Both the position numbers and the translations under genes were made by a program. A stretch of DNA of 6,525 nucleotides from Planctomycetales bacterium. Its GTDB lineage: Bacteria > Planctomycetota > Planctomycetia > Isosphaerales > Isosphaeraceae. The notes under the pieces are model-generated. The model worked only from the letters and a program-made list of their open reading frames with translations, was not told where the DNA came from and did not search any database. Of this stretch, positions 1 through 5,983 are shown piece by piece. The stretch lies in NCBI GenBank assembly GCA_027451455.1, contig DAIDJI010000325.1, positions 1 to 6,525 of the forward strand. Direction: 5' to 3'. How positions within the stretch are numbered: position 1 is the first letter of the stretch; every line of letters begins with the position of its first letter.

Positions 1-199
1 ACTCTACCGCTGGTACACCCCCCTGCTCCATCTCGACACCTATCCGAAACTTGTCCAGTACATCAAACTGGCGCAACAGGAGTGCGGACTCGGCTCCGAG
101 ATGGTCCGCGCTCCGAGACTGCCCCTCGAGGGCGAGGAGCGCGCCCGAATCTTGAAGATCATCCGCCAATCGATCGCGACCCGGCCGAAGCTCGGCTGA
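1..199 (+). CDS. Dihydrodipicolinate synthase/NAL-family lyase or deaminase, C-terminal end (partial)
   Basis: This is the 3' end of a gene that begins outside the window. Reading from base 2 gives 65 codons and a TGA at 197-199. The peptide starts LYRWYTPLLHLDTYPKLVQY, continues with a short GLGSEMVRAPRLPL segment, and ends in a basic helix finishing RPKLG. That tail, with a helix leading into a 'VRxPRLPL' loop and a last amphipathic helix, is typical of DHDPS/NAL-family TIM-barrel enzymes. The Schiff-base lysine and the catalytic Tyr lie upstream and cannot be checked. The next genes are a hydroxyproline-type epimerase and a D-amino acid dehydrogenase. A good candidate role is therefore pyrroline-4-hydroxy-2-carboxylate deaminase, which makes alpha-ketoglutarate semialdehyde. 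A 2-keto-3-deoxy sugar acid aldolase is the main alternative, because a YjhG-type dehydratase lies 6 kb downstream and E. coli yjhG is paired with a DHDPS-family aldolase gene. Family assignment is fairly sure; substrate is inference. Confidence 0.72.
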   Translation, partial: LYRWYTPLLHLDTYPKLVQYIKLAQQECGLGSEMVRAPRLPLEGEERARILKIIRQSIATRPKLG

Positions 200-217
200 C
201 CGCCACCAGTCCCCCCG

Positions 218-224
218 TTGAGGA
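218..224 (+). promoter_or_regulatory. Shine-Dalgarno site for the GTG start at 231
   Basis: The stretch TTGAGGA contains GAGG at 220-223, ending 7 bases before the GTG at 231. Both the sequence and the spacing fit a ribosome binding site. This supports the GTG as the true start of the proline racemase family gene. The whole gap between the upstream stop and this start is only 31 bases, leaving little room for a separate promoter. Confidence 0.6.
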
Positions 225-230
225 CTCACC

Positions 231-1169
231 GTGCATCGCATTCAGGTGGTTGATACGCACACCGGCGGCGAGCCGACCCGCGTCGTGATCGCGGGCGGCC
301 CCGACCTCGGCACCGGCTCCATCGCCGATCGCCTGGCCGCGTTTCGGACCGCCCACGACACCTTCCGATCCACCGTCGTCAACGAGCCACGCGGTTCCGA
401 CGTCATGGTCGGTGCCCTGATCGTCGAGCCCGTCGACCCGTCCTCCACGGCCGGCGTGATCTTCTTCAACAACGTCGGCTACCTCGGGATGTGCGGCCAC
501 GGGACCATCGGCGTCGCCGTGGCGCTTCACCACCTCGGACGGATCGACCTGGGAACCCATCGATTCGAAACCCCGGTCGGTCCGGTCGCCGTCACGGTCG
601 AGGACCGCAACACGGTCGCCATCGACAACGTCGAAAGCTACCGCCAGGCCCACGGCGTGGAAGTGGATGTGCCCGGCCTTCGTCGATACACCGGCGATAT
701 CGCCTGGGGCGGCAACTGGTTCTTCCTGGTCCAGGACCACGGCGAAATCATCGCACCGAACAACATCGACCGCCTCACTGACGTCACCTGGCGCATCCGC
801 CAGGCGCTCGAAGCAAAGGGCATCCAGGGCGCCAACGGTGGAGAAATCGACCACATCGAGCTTTTCGGCCCGCCAACCCTCCCCAACGCCGACAGTAAGA
901 ACTTCGTCCTCTGCCCCGGCCGTGCCTACGATCGCTCTCCCTGCGGAACCGGGACGAGTGCCAAACTGGCCTGCCTGGTCGCCGACGGCAAGCTCGCGGA
1001 GGGCCAGGTCTGGCGGCAGGAAAGCGTGATTGGAAGTCTCTTCGAGGGCTCGGCCCGGATCGTCGAGGGCCGGATTCGGCCCCGAATCCGGGGCACCGCC
1101 TTCGTGAACGCCGAGTCCACGCTGATCGTCGACCCGTCCGACCCGTTCGCCCTGGGTATCCGACCATGA
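231..1169 (+). CDS. Proline racemase family protein, probable 4-hydroxyproline 2-epimerase
   Basis: This 312-residue cytosolic, cofactor-independent enzyme probably interconverts trans-4-hydroxy-L-proline and cis-4-hydroxy-D-proline by a two-base cysteine mechanism. The N-terminus carries the family signature DTHTGGEPTRVV (residues 8-19). The first catalytic cysteine is C88 in MCGHGTIG, and the second is C238 in SPCGTGTSAKLA, with the substrate-binding aspartate D234 just before it. Both cysteines being present argues for a racemase/epimerase. Trans-3-hydroxy-L-proline dehydratases of this family have Thr or Ser in place of the second cysteine. The GHGTIG form after the first Cys is what I associate with hydroxyproline epimerases rather than the GHNSIA form of eukaryotic proline racemase. 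Length is normal for the family. The GTG start gives the canonical N-terminus and has an SD 7 bases upstream. The stop overlaps the next ATG by four bases, and that next gene is the expected D-hydroxyproline dehydrogenase. Proline racemase activity remains possible. Confidence 0.88.
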   Translation: MHRIQVVDTHTGGEPTRVVIAGGPDLGTGSIADRLAAFRTAHDTFRSTVVNEPRGSDVMVGALIVEPVDPSSTAGVIFFNNVGYLGMCGHGTIGVAVALHHLGRIDLGTHRFETPVGPVAVTVEDRNTVAIDNVESYRQAHGVEVDVPGLRRYTGDIAWGGNWFFLVQDHGEIIAPNNIDRLTDVTWRIRQALEAKGIQGANGGEIDHIELFGPPTLPNADSKNFVLCPGRAYDRSPCGTGTSAKLACLVADGKLAEGQVWRQESVIGSLFEGSARIVEGRIRPRIRGTAFVNAESTLIVDPSDPFALGIRP

Positions 1170-2491
1170 GCTCGACCGCGTCTCACCACCCCTCGTCGGC
1201 CGTCATCATCGGTAGCGGGGTCATCGGCACCGCCTGCGCCTACTACCTCCAACGATCGGGCTGGAAGGTCACCCTCATCGACCGGGGCGAGCCCGCCGGC
1301 GGCAGCTCGCACGCCAATTGCGGCTACATCTGCCCGAGCCACGTCCTCCCGCTCGCCGAACCGGGGATGGTCGGCCAGGCGCTTCGCAGCCTCTTGAAGC
1401 GCAACTCCCCGTTTGCCATCCGCCCGCGAATGGACCCTGCCCTCTGGTCATGGCTCCTCCACTTCGCCCGGCGCTGCAACGAGCCTCAAATGATCGAGGG
1501 CGGCCGGGCCATCCAGCCGCTGCTCCTCTCGTCGCTCGACCTCTACAAGGAACTGATCCGCAGTGAGAAACTCGACTGCGAGTTCGAGGAGCGCGGGCTC
1601 CTCTTCCCTTACCGGTCGAAGGCCGCGCTCGACGCCTACGCCTCAACAGACCGCCTCCTGGCCGAGACCTTCGATTGCCCCGCCCGCCGGCTCGATGGCC
1701 GCGAACTGATCGAGCTGGAGCCGGCCCTCAAGCCCGACCTTGCCGGCGGCTGGTATTACCACGACGACGCCCACCTCCGCCCCGACAAACTCATGAGCGC
1801 CTGGCACCGGCTCCTCACCGAATCGGGCGCCGTCATCCGATCGCATTGCCCCTTCGAGGGGTTCTCCGGCTCCAACAGCCGGGCCGACTCGGCGAAGACA
1901 GGGCAAGGCGAGCTTTCCGCCGATGTCTTCATCGTGGCGACGGGTGCCTGGACGCCGAAGCTCGACGGAGTGATCGGTCGTCGAATCCCGATCGAGCCCG
2001 GCAAGGGATACAGCCTCACGATGCCGCGCCCGTCGGTCTGCCCGCAGGTTCCGATGATCTTCCCGGAAACCCGGGTCGCGGTCACGCCGTTTCGGTCGGG
2101 CTACCGGCTCGGCTCGACGATGGAATTCGCCGGATACGACGAGTCGATCCGCCCCGAGCGGCTGCAACTCCTCCGCGACGGCGCGACGCCGTATCTCCGC
2201 GAGCCCTATTGCGAGCCGGTCGAGGAGCAATGGTTCGGCTGGCGTCCGATGACGTACGACAGCCTTCCAATCATCGACCGCACCCCGCGATTCGAGAACG
2301 TCTACATCGCCGCAGGACACAACATGCTGGGCCTCTCGATGGCGACGGCCACCGGGAAACTCGTCGCCGAGTTGATCGAGGGCCGGACGCCGCACATCGA
2401 CCCTTCGCCGTACCGCGTTGCCCGGTTTTCGAACCCGGACCAAACGAGACACTCCGCGACCACCTCTCTCCACGGAGCCGACCGCGCATGA
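1166..2491 (+). CDS. DadA-like FAD-dependent oxidoreductase, probable D-hydroxyproline dehydrogenase
   Basis: The 441-residue protein belongs to the DAO family of FAD enzymes, which includes the D-amino acid dehydrogenase DadA and glycine oxidase. It would oxidise a D-imino acid, most plausibly cis-4-hydroxy-D-proline, to pyrroline-4-hydroxy-2-carboxylate. An N-terminal Rossmann fold is clear: VIIGSGVIG with glycines at 16, 18 and 21, then TLID with D39 placed to bind the FAD ribose. A second FAD segment, ATGAWTPKL, lies mid-protein. The C-terminal flavin-binding region has GWRPMTYD (from residue 358) and GHNMLGLSMATATGKLVAEL (from 384), both typical of DadA relatives. A cysteine pair (C52, C56) sits in the CGYICPSH stretch after the Rossmann fold. 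The start overlaps the upstream stop as ATGA (1166-1169) with no strong SD, so translation is probably coupled. The last ~20 residues look like an unstructured tail. A general D-amino acid dehydrogenase is the alternative; the epimerase neighbour favours hydroxyproline. Confidence 0.85.
   Translation: MSSTASHHPSSAVIIGSGVIGTACAYYLQRSGWKVTLIDRGEPAGGSSHANCGYICPSHVLPLAEPGMVGQALRSLLKRNSPFAIRPRMDPALWSWLLHFARRCNEPQMIEGGRAIQPLLLSSLDLYKELIRSEKLDCEFEERGLLFPYRSKAALDAYASTDRLLAETFDCPARRLDGRELIELEPALKPDLAGGWYYHDDAHLRPDKLMSAWHRLLTESGAVIRSHCPFEGFSGSNSRADSAKTGQGELSADVFIVATGAWTPKLDGVIGRRIPIEPGKGYSLTMPRPSVCPQVPMIFPETRVAVTPFRSGYRLGSTMEFAGYDESIRPERLQLLRDGATPYLREPYCEPVEEQWFGWRPMTYDSLPIIDRTPRFENVYIAAGHNMLGLSMATATGKLVAELIEGRTPHIDPSPYRVARFSNPDQTRHSATTSLHGADRA
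2474..2477 (+). promoter_or_regulatory. Shine-Dalgarno site for the ATG at 2488
   Basis: GGAG at 2474-2477 lies inside the end of the upstream gene, 10 bases before the ATG at 2488. It supports this start over in-frame ATGs far upstream: the same frame stays open back to 1675, but that extension runs across the dehydrogenase gene. Confidence 0.45.
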
Positions 2492-3591
2492 AGATCAAAC
2501 GTCTCCTCGCCTACCGGGTCGAGCTGCCCCTCCGCGAGGGGAAATACAACTGGTCGGGCGGCAAATCGGTGACAGTCTTCGACAGCACGATCATCGCAGT
2601 CGAGACCGACGCCGGCCTGACCGGTTACGGCGAGGTCTGCCCGCTGGGCCCGTTCTACCTCCCAGCCTACGCCGCAGGCGCCCGCGCGGGCCTCGCCGAG
2701 GTCGGCCCGCACCTGCTCGGCGAGGATCCCCGCCAGCTCGGCCGCCTCAATCGACGGATGGACGTGGCCCTCCTCGGCCACCCCTACGTCAAGTCGGCCA
2801 TTGATATCGCCTGCTGGGACCTCCTCGGCAAGGCGGCCAACCAGCCGGTTTGCGTCCTGCTCGGCGGACGTTACGGCGAGGATTTCGTCCTCTATCGGGC
2901 GATCTCGCAGGAGGCCCCCGAGGCGATGGCGCGGAAGGTCGCCGGCTACCGCGCTGAGGGTTATCGACGCTTTCAATTGAAGGTCGGCGGCGATCCGATG
3001 GAGGACATCGAGCGCATCCGGGCCGTCGCCGCTGTCCTGGAGCCGGGCGACCGCCTCGTCGCCGACGCCAACACCGGCTGGCTGATGCACGACGCCCTCC
3101 GGGTCGTCCGCGCGGTCCGCGACATCGACGTCTACATCGAGCAGCCGTGCCGATCCTATGAAGAGTGCCTGACGATCCGCCGCCACTGCGATCATCCGTT
3201 CGTCCTCGACGAGGTGATCGACTCGATCGACCCCCTCCTGCGCGGGCATGCCGACCGGGCGATGGACGTGGTGAACCTCAAAATCAGCAAATTCGGCGGG
3301 CTGACGAAGATCCGACAGGCGCGCGACCTCTGCGTCTCGCTCGGGATCGCGATGACGGTGGAAGATAGCTGGGGCGGCGACATCACGACCGCCGCGATCG
3401 CCCACCTCGCCCACAGCACGCCTCCCGAACTACTCTTCACCTCGACCGACTTCAACAGTTACGTGACCGTCAGCACGGCCGAGGGCGCGCCTCGGCGATT
3501 GAATGGCCGGATGTCGGCCTCGACGGCCCCCGGGCTCGGGATCGAGCCGCGGATGGACGTCCTGGGCGATCCGGTCGTCGTGGTGGAATGA
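2488..3591 (+). CDS. Enolase-superfamily (mandelate racemase/muconate lactonizing type) enzyme; likely cis-3-hydroxyproline dehydratase or hydroxyproline-betaine epimerase
   Basis: This 367-residue protein has an N-terminal capping domain (about 1-125) and a TIM barrel. These enzymes abstract the proton alpha to a carboxylate held on Mg2+. Metal ligands are D193 in VADANTGW, E218 in YIEQPC and D241 in VLDEV. Candidate acid/base lysines are K165 at the end of strand 2 (FQLKVGG, so the usual KxK is QxK) and K265 in NLKISKFGG. The capping segment near GEVCPLGPFYLPAY, the HPYVKSAIDIACWDLLGK helix and the C-terminal PGLGIEPRMDVLG resemble, from memory, two hydroxyproline-related members: cis-3-hydroxy-L-proline dehydratase and 4R-hydroxyproline betaine 2-epimerase. 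The EDSWGGD loop is closer to the epimerase, and the C-terminus is closer to the dehydratase. The start overlaps the upstream stop (ATGA, 2488-2491) and follows an epimerase and a D-imino acid dehydrogenase, which supports an imino-acid substrate. Another acid-sugar or amino-acid substrate cannot be excluded. Confidence 0.8.
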   Translation: MKIKRLLAYRVELPLREGKYNWSGGKSVTVFDSTIIAVETDAGLTGYGEVCPLGPFYLPAYAAGARAGLAEVGPHLLGEDPRQLGRLNRRMDVALLGHPYVKSAIDIACWDLLGKAANQPVCVLLGGRYGEDFVLYRAISQEAPEAMARKVAGYRAEGYRRFQLKVGGDPMEDIERIRAVAAVLEPGDRLVADANTGWLMHDALRVVRAVRDIDVYIEQPCRSYEECLTIRRHCDHPFVLDEVIDSIDPLLRGHADRAMDVVNLKISKFGGLTKIRQARDLCVSLGIAMTVEDSWGGDITTAAIAHLAHSTPPELLFTSTDFNSYVTVSTAEGAPRRLNGRMSASTAPGLGIEPRMDVLGDPVVVVE

Positions 3592-3605
3592 CGCCGACGT
3601 CCCCT

Positions 3606-3609
3606 GGAG
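3606..3609 (+). promoter_or_regulatory. Shine-Dalgarno site for the peptidase start at 3619
   Basis: GGAG at 3606-3609 sits 9 bases before the ATG at 3619, within a 27-base gap after the upstream stop. The resulting N-terminus is a credible signal peptide, so sequence and product agree on this start. I see no promoter-like element in the gap, so co-transcription with the upstream genes is likely. Confidence 0.55.
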
Positions 3610-3618
3610 CTTTCGCCG

Positions 3619-5886
3619 ATGATCGTCCGCTCGATGCTGTTCGTCATCCTGACTGCTTCGTCTGTGGCGCAGGAAAAGCCGAAAGAAGCGCCCGCCGCGC
3701 TCACCGTCGATCGGATTTTCAAGGAACATGAGTACGAGGCGCAGGGCGCCTCGGTGAAGTGGCTCCCCGAGGGCTCCTCGTACACGACCTGGGAAGACTC
3801 GAAGGAGACGCCCGGCGGTCACGACCTGGTCCAGCACGACCCGGCCACCGGGAAAAGCGAGATCCTGGTCCCGGCGGCGCACCTCGTCCCACCGAGGGAA
3901 TCCGGCCCGCTCTCGGTCGAGCATTACGCGCTCTCGAAGGACCGCGCCCGGTTGCTGATCTTCACCAACTCGAAGCGGGTCTGGCGGCAGAACACGCGGG
4001 GCGATTACTGGGTCCTCGACCGCGCCACCCGAGAGCTGCGCAAGCTCGGCGGCGATGCCCCGCCGTCGAGCCTGATGCATGCCAAGCTGGCGCCGGTCGG
4101 CCCGAGGGTCGCGTACGTCCGGCAGAATAATCTCTACGTGGAAGATCTTCGCGACGGCCAGATCACCGCGCTCACCGACTCGAAATCGCCCGACGAGATC
4201 AACGGAACCTTCGACTGGGTCTACGAGGAGGAATTCAGCCTCCGCGACGGTTTCCGCTGGAGCCCCGACGGCAAGTTCATCGCCTTCTGGAAGCTCGACG
4301 CCTCGAAGGTTCGCGAGTTTCCGCTGGTGAACACCACGGATTCGCTTTATCCGAAGATCATGATGGTCAGGTACCCCAAGGTGGGGGAACGAAATGCGTC
4401 TTGCGAGCTTGGAATCGTCGGAGTCAACGACGCTGGGCGAATTTCGTTTGCGATCGACGACGATGCCTATCTCGCCTACGCCGAGTGGGCCGACTCTGCG
4501 CATCTGGTCACGCAAAAATTGAACAGGGCACAGAATTCGGTTTTGGTCCATTCACGCGAGGTTCCCTTCACGGACGATAAGTTGACCCCGATCCTCCAGG
4601 ATTCCGACAGGGCCTGGATCGATCTCCAGGATGACCTGCACTTCCTCCGCAAGGACGACGGAACTGCCGAGTCGTTCCTCTGGCTCAGCGAGCGCGACGG
4701 CTGGCGCCATCTCTACCGGGTGGATCTCGCGGATCAGAAGCAAACGCTCCTCACGCCCGAGCCCTTCGACGTGATCGCGATCGCTGGGGTCGATCGAGAT
4801 CATCGGACCGTGTATTTCACAGCCTCGCCCGACAACGCCACGCAGAAATATCTTTATGTGGTTGGGCTCGATGGTAAAGGGATGCGCAGGGTCTCGCCGA
4901 AGGACCAGCCCGGCACGCACGACTACGACCTCTCGCCCGACGGCCGGTTCGCCGTCCATCATTATTCGACCGCGAACACGCCGCCGGTTGTCGAGCTGAT
5001 CCGGCTACCGGGCCACGATCGCGTGAAGCTCCTCACCGACAACCACGAGCTCCGTGAGAAGCTCGAAAAGCTCCCGCCCGTGAAAACGGAATTCTTCCGC
5101 GTCGACATCGGCGAGGGCGTGACGCTCGACGGCTGGTGCATGCTCCCGCCGCATCTCGACCCGAAGGCGAAGTATCCGCTGCTGGTCCATGTCTACGGCG
5201 AGCCGGCCGGCCAGACGGTCCTGGACCGCTGGGGCGGCGGCAATGCCCTCTGGCATCGGATGCTGGCCGAGCAGGGTTATGTCGTGATGAGCTTCGACAA
5301 TCGCGGGACCCCCGCGCCGAAGGGTCGGGCCTGGCGCAAGGCCGTCCATCGACAGATCGGCATCCTGGCGCCGAAGGACCAGGCGGCGGCGGTCCGGGCG
5401 GTTTTGAAGGAGCGTCCTTACCTCGATCCCGATCGGGTGGGCGTCTGGGGCTGGAGCGGCGGCGGGTCGATGAGTCTCGACGCGATTTTCAAGTTCCCCG
5501 ACCTCTACAAAACGGCGATCTCGATCGCCCCGGTCGCCAATCAGCGGCTTTATGACACGATCTACCAGGAGCGCTACATGGGCCTCCCGGGCGACAATGT
5601 CGAGGGTTACATCCAGGGCTCGCCGATCAACTTCGCGCACCAATTGAAGGGGAACCTGCTCGTCATCCACGGGACCGGCGACGACAACTGCCATTATCAG
5701 GGAACCGAGGCGCTCATCAACGAGCTGATCCGCCACGACAAGAACTTCACGATGATGGCGTATCCCAACCGCTCGCACGCGATCAACGAGGGTCGCAACA
5801 CGACGCTGCATCTTCGACACCTGATGACCCGATACCTCCACGAGAACCTGCCGCCGGGTCCTCGGCCGGTCTCCCGGAAGTCGTGA
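3619..5886 (+). CDS. Exported dipeptidyl-peptidase IV family serine peptidase (S9B)
   Basis: This 755-residue prolyl oligopeptidase-family enzyme should remove Xaa-Pro or Xaa-Ala dipeptides from peptide N-termini outside the cytoplasm. The first 17 residues form a short signal peptide with a hydrophobic run MLFVILTA and a likely cut after SVA (A17/Q18); no lipobox cysteine is present. Residues ~40-490 form the DPP-IV N-terminal beta-propeller. This includes DWVYEEEF with E203-E204, matching the double-Glu (human E205-E206) that grips the substrate amino terminus. The C-terminal alpha/beta hydrolase has Y526 (oxyanion Tyr, human Y547), nucleophile S613 in GWSGGG, S1-pocket tyrosines Y645 and Y649 in LYDTIYQERYMGLP, D688 in HGTGDDN and H720 in NRSHAINEG. 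Offsets from human DPP-IV stay near 17-20 residues, so the match is colinear. Human Y631 after the nucleophile is Gly here. The gene follows the hydroxyproline-type genes by 27 bases, which suggests peptide-derived imino acids as its link to the operon. Confidence 0.93.
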   Translation: MIVRSMLFVILTASSVAQEKPKEAPAALTVDRIFKEHEYEAQGASVKWLPEGSSYTTWEDSKETPGGHDLVQHDPATGKSEILVPAAHLVPPRESGPLSVEHYALSKDRARLLIFTNSKRVWRQNTRGDYWVLDRATRELRKLGGDAPPSSLMHAKLAPVGPRVAYVRQNNLYVEDLRDGQITALTDSKSPDEINGTFDWVYEEEFSLRDGFRWSPDGKFIAFWKLDASKVREFPLVNTTDSLYPKIMMVRYPKVGERNASCELGIVGVNDAGRISFAIDDDAYLAYAEWADSAHLVTQKLNRAQNSVLVHSREVPFTDDKLTPILQDSDRAWIDLQDDLHFLRKDDGTAESFLWLSERDGWRHLYRVDLADQKQTLLTPEPFDVIAIAGVDRDHRTVYFTASPDNATQKYLYVVGLDGKGMRRVSPKDQPGTHDYDLSPDGRFAVHHYSTANTPPVVELIRLPGHDRVKLLTDNHELREKLEKLPPVKTEFFRVDIGEGVTLDGWCMLPPHLDPKAKYPLLVHVYGEPAGQTVLDRWGGGNALWHRMLAEQGYVVMSFDNRGTPAPKGRAWRKAVHRQIGILAPKDQAAAVRAVLKERPYLDPDRVGVWGWSGGGSMSLDAIFKFPDLYKTAISIAPVANQRLYDTIYQERYMGLPGDNVEGYIQGSPINFAHQLKGNLLVIHGTGDDNCHYQGTEALINELIRHDKNFTMMAYPNRSHAINEGRNTTLHLRHLMTRYLHENLPPGPRPVSRKS

Positions 5887-5983
5887 TCCGTCGTGGCGGC
5901 CCTTCCCTCGGAGCGTCCCGCCCGTAAAGATGAAGGGACGACCCGGACGTCACCCTCTCTCGCTGCGCAGGGTTACCCCACCG
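5887..5983 (+). other. Intergenic gap between peptidase and dehydratase genes
   Basis: This 97-base gap is the longest non-coding stretch in the window. It holds two weak 6-base inverted repeats: CCCTTC at 5900-5905 with GAAGGG at 5932-5937, and CGTCCC at 5914-5919 with GGGACG at 5935-5940. They overlap, have long loops and lack a following T-run, so neither is a convincing terminator. I find no clear -35/-10 pair. Whether the dehydratase has its own promoter or is read through from the peptidase gene cannot be told from sequence alone. Confidence 0.4.

Noticed and set aside
82..288. Small plus-strand frame of 68 codons spanning the first gene junction
   Set aside because: It overlaps the DHDPS-family end and the epimerase start in another frame and shows no motif or SD.
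1675..2487. N-terminal extension of the enolase-superfamily frame back to 1675
   Set aside because: The extension overlaps the dehydrogenase gene and is Arg/Pro-rich. The family N-terminus starts exactly at the ATG at 2488, which has an SD and an ATGA overlap.
2302..3414. Long minus-strand open frame (370 codons) opposite the dehydrogenase end and the enolase-superfamily gene
   Set aside because: It lies antisense to two well-supported genes, has low-complexity Val/Asp/Arg-rich composition and no recognisable motif. Such frames are expected in high-GC DNA.
3430..4551. Minus-strand open frame of 373 codons crossing the junction before the peptidase gene
   Set aside because: It runs opposite the signal peptide and propeller of a clear DPP-IV. 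The translation shows no domain and is a codon-bias shadow.
5005..5841. Minus-strand open frame of 278 codons opposite the peptidase catalytic domain
   Set aside because: The opposite strand encodes the catalytic Ser, Asp and His in frame. The antisense product has no family features.
5854..5877. Inverted repeat CCGGG/CCCGG at the end of the peptidase gene as a terminator
   Set aside because: The stem is only 5 bases with a 14-base loop, it lies within the coding sequence and has no T-run.
5900..5940. Short inverted repeats in the intergenic gap as a terminator or operator
   Set aside because: The 6-base arms with long loops are expected by chance at this GC content, and the two pairings exclude each other.
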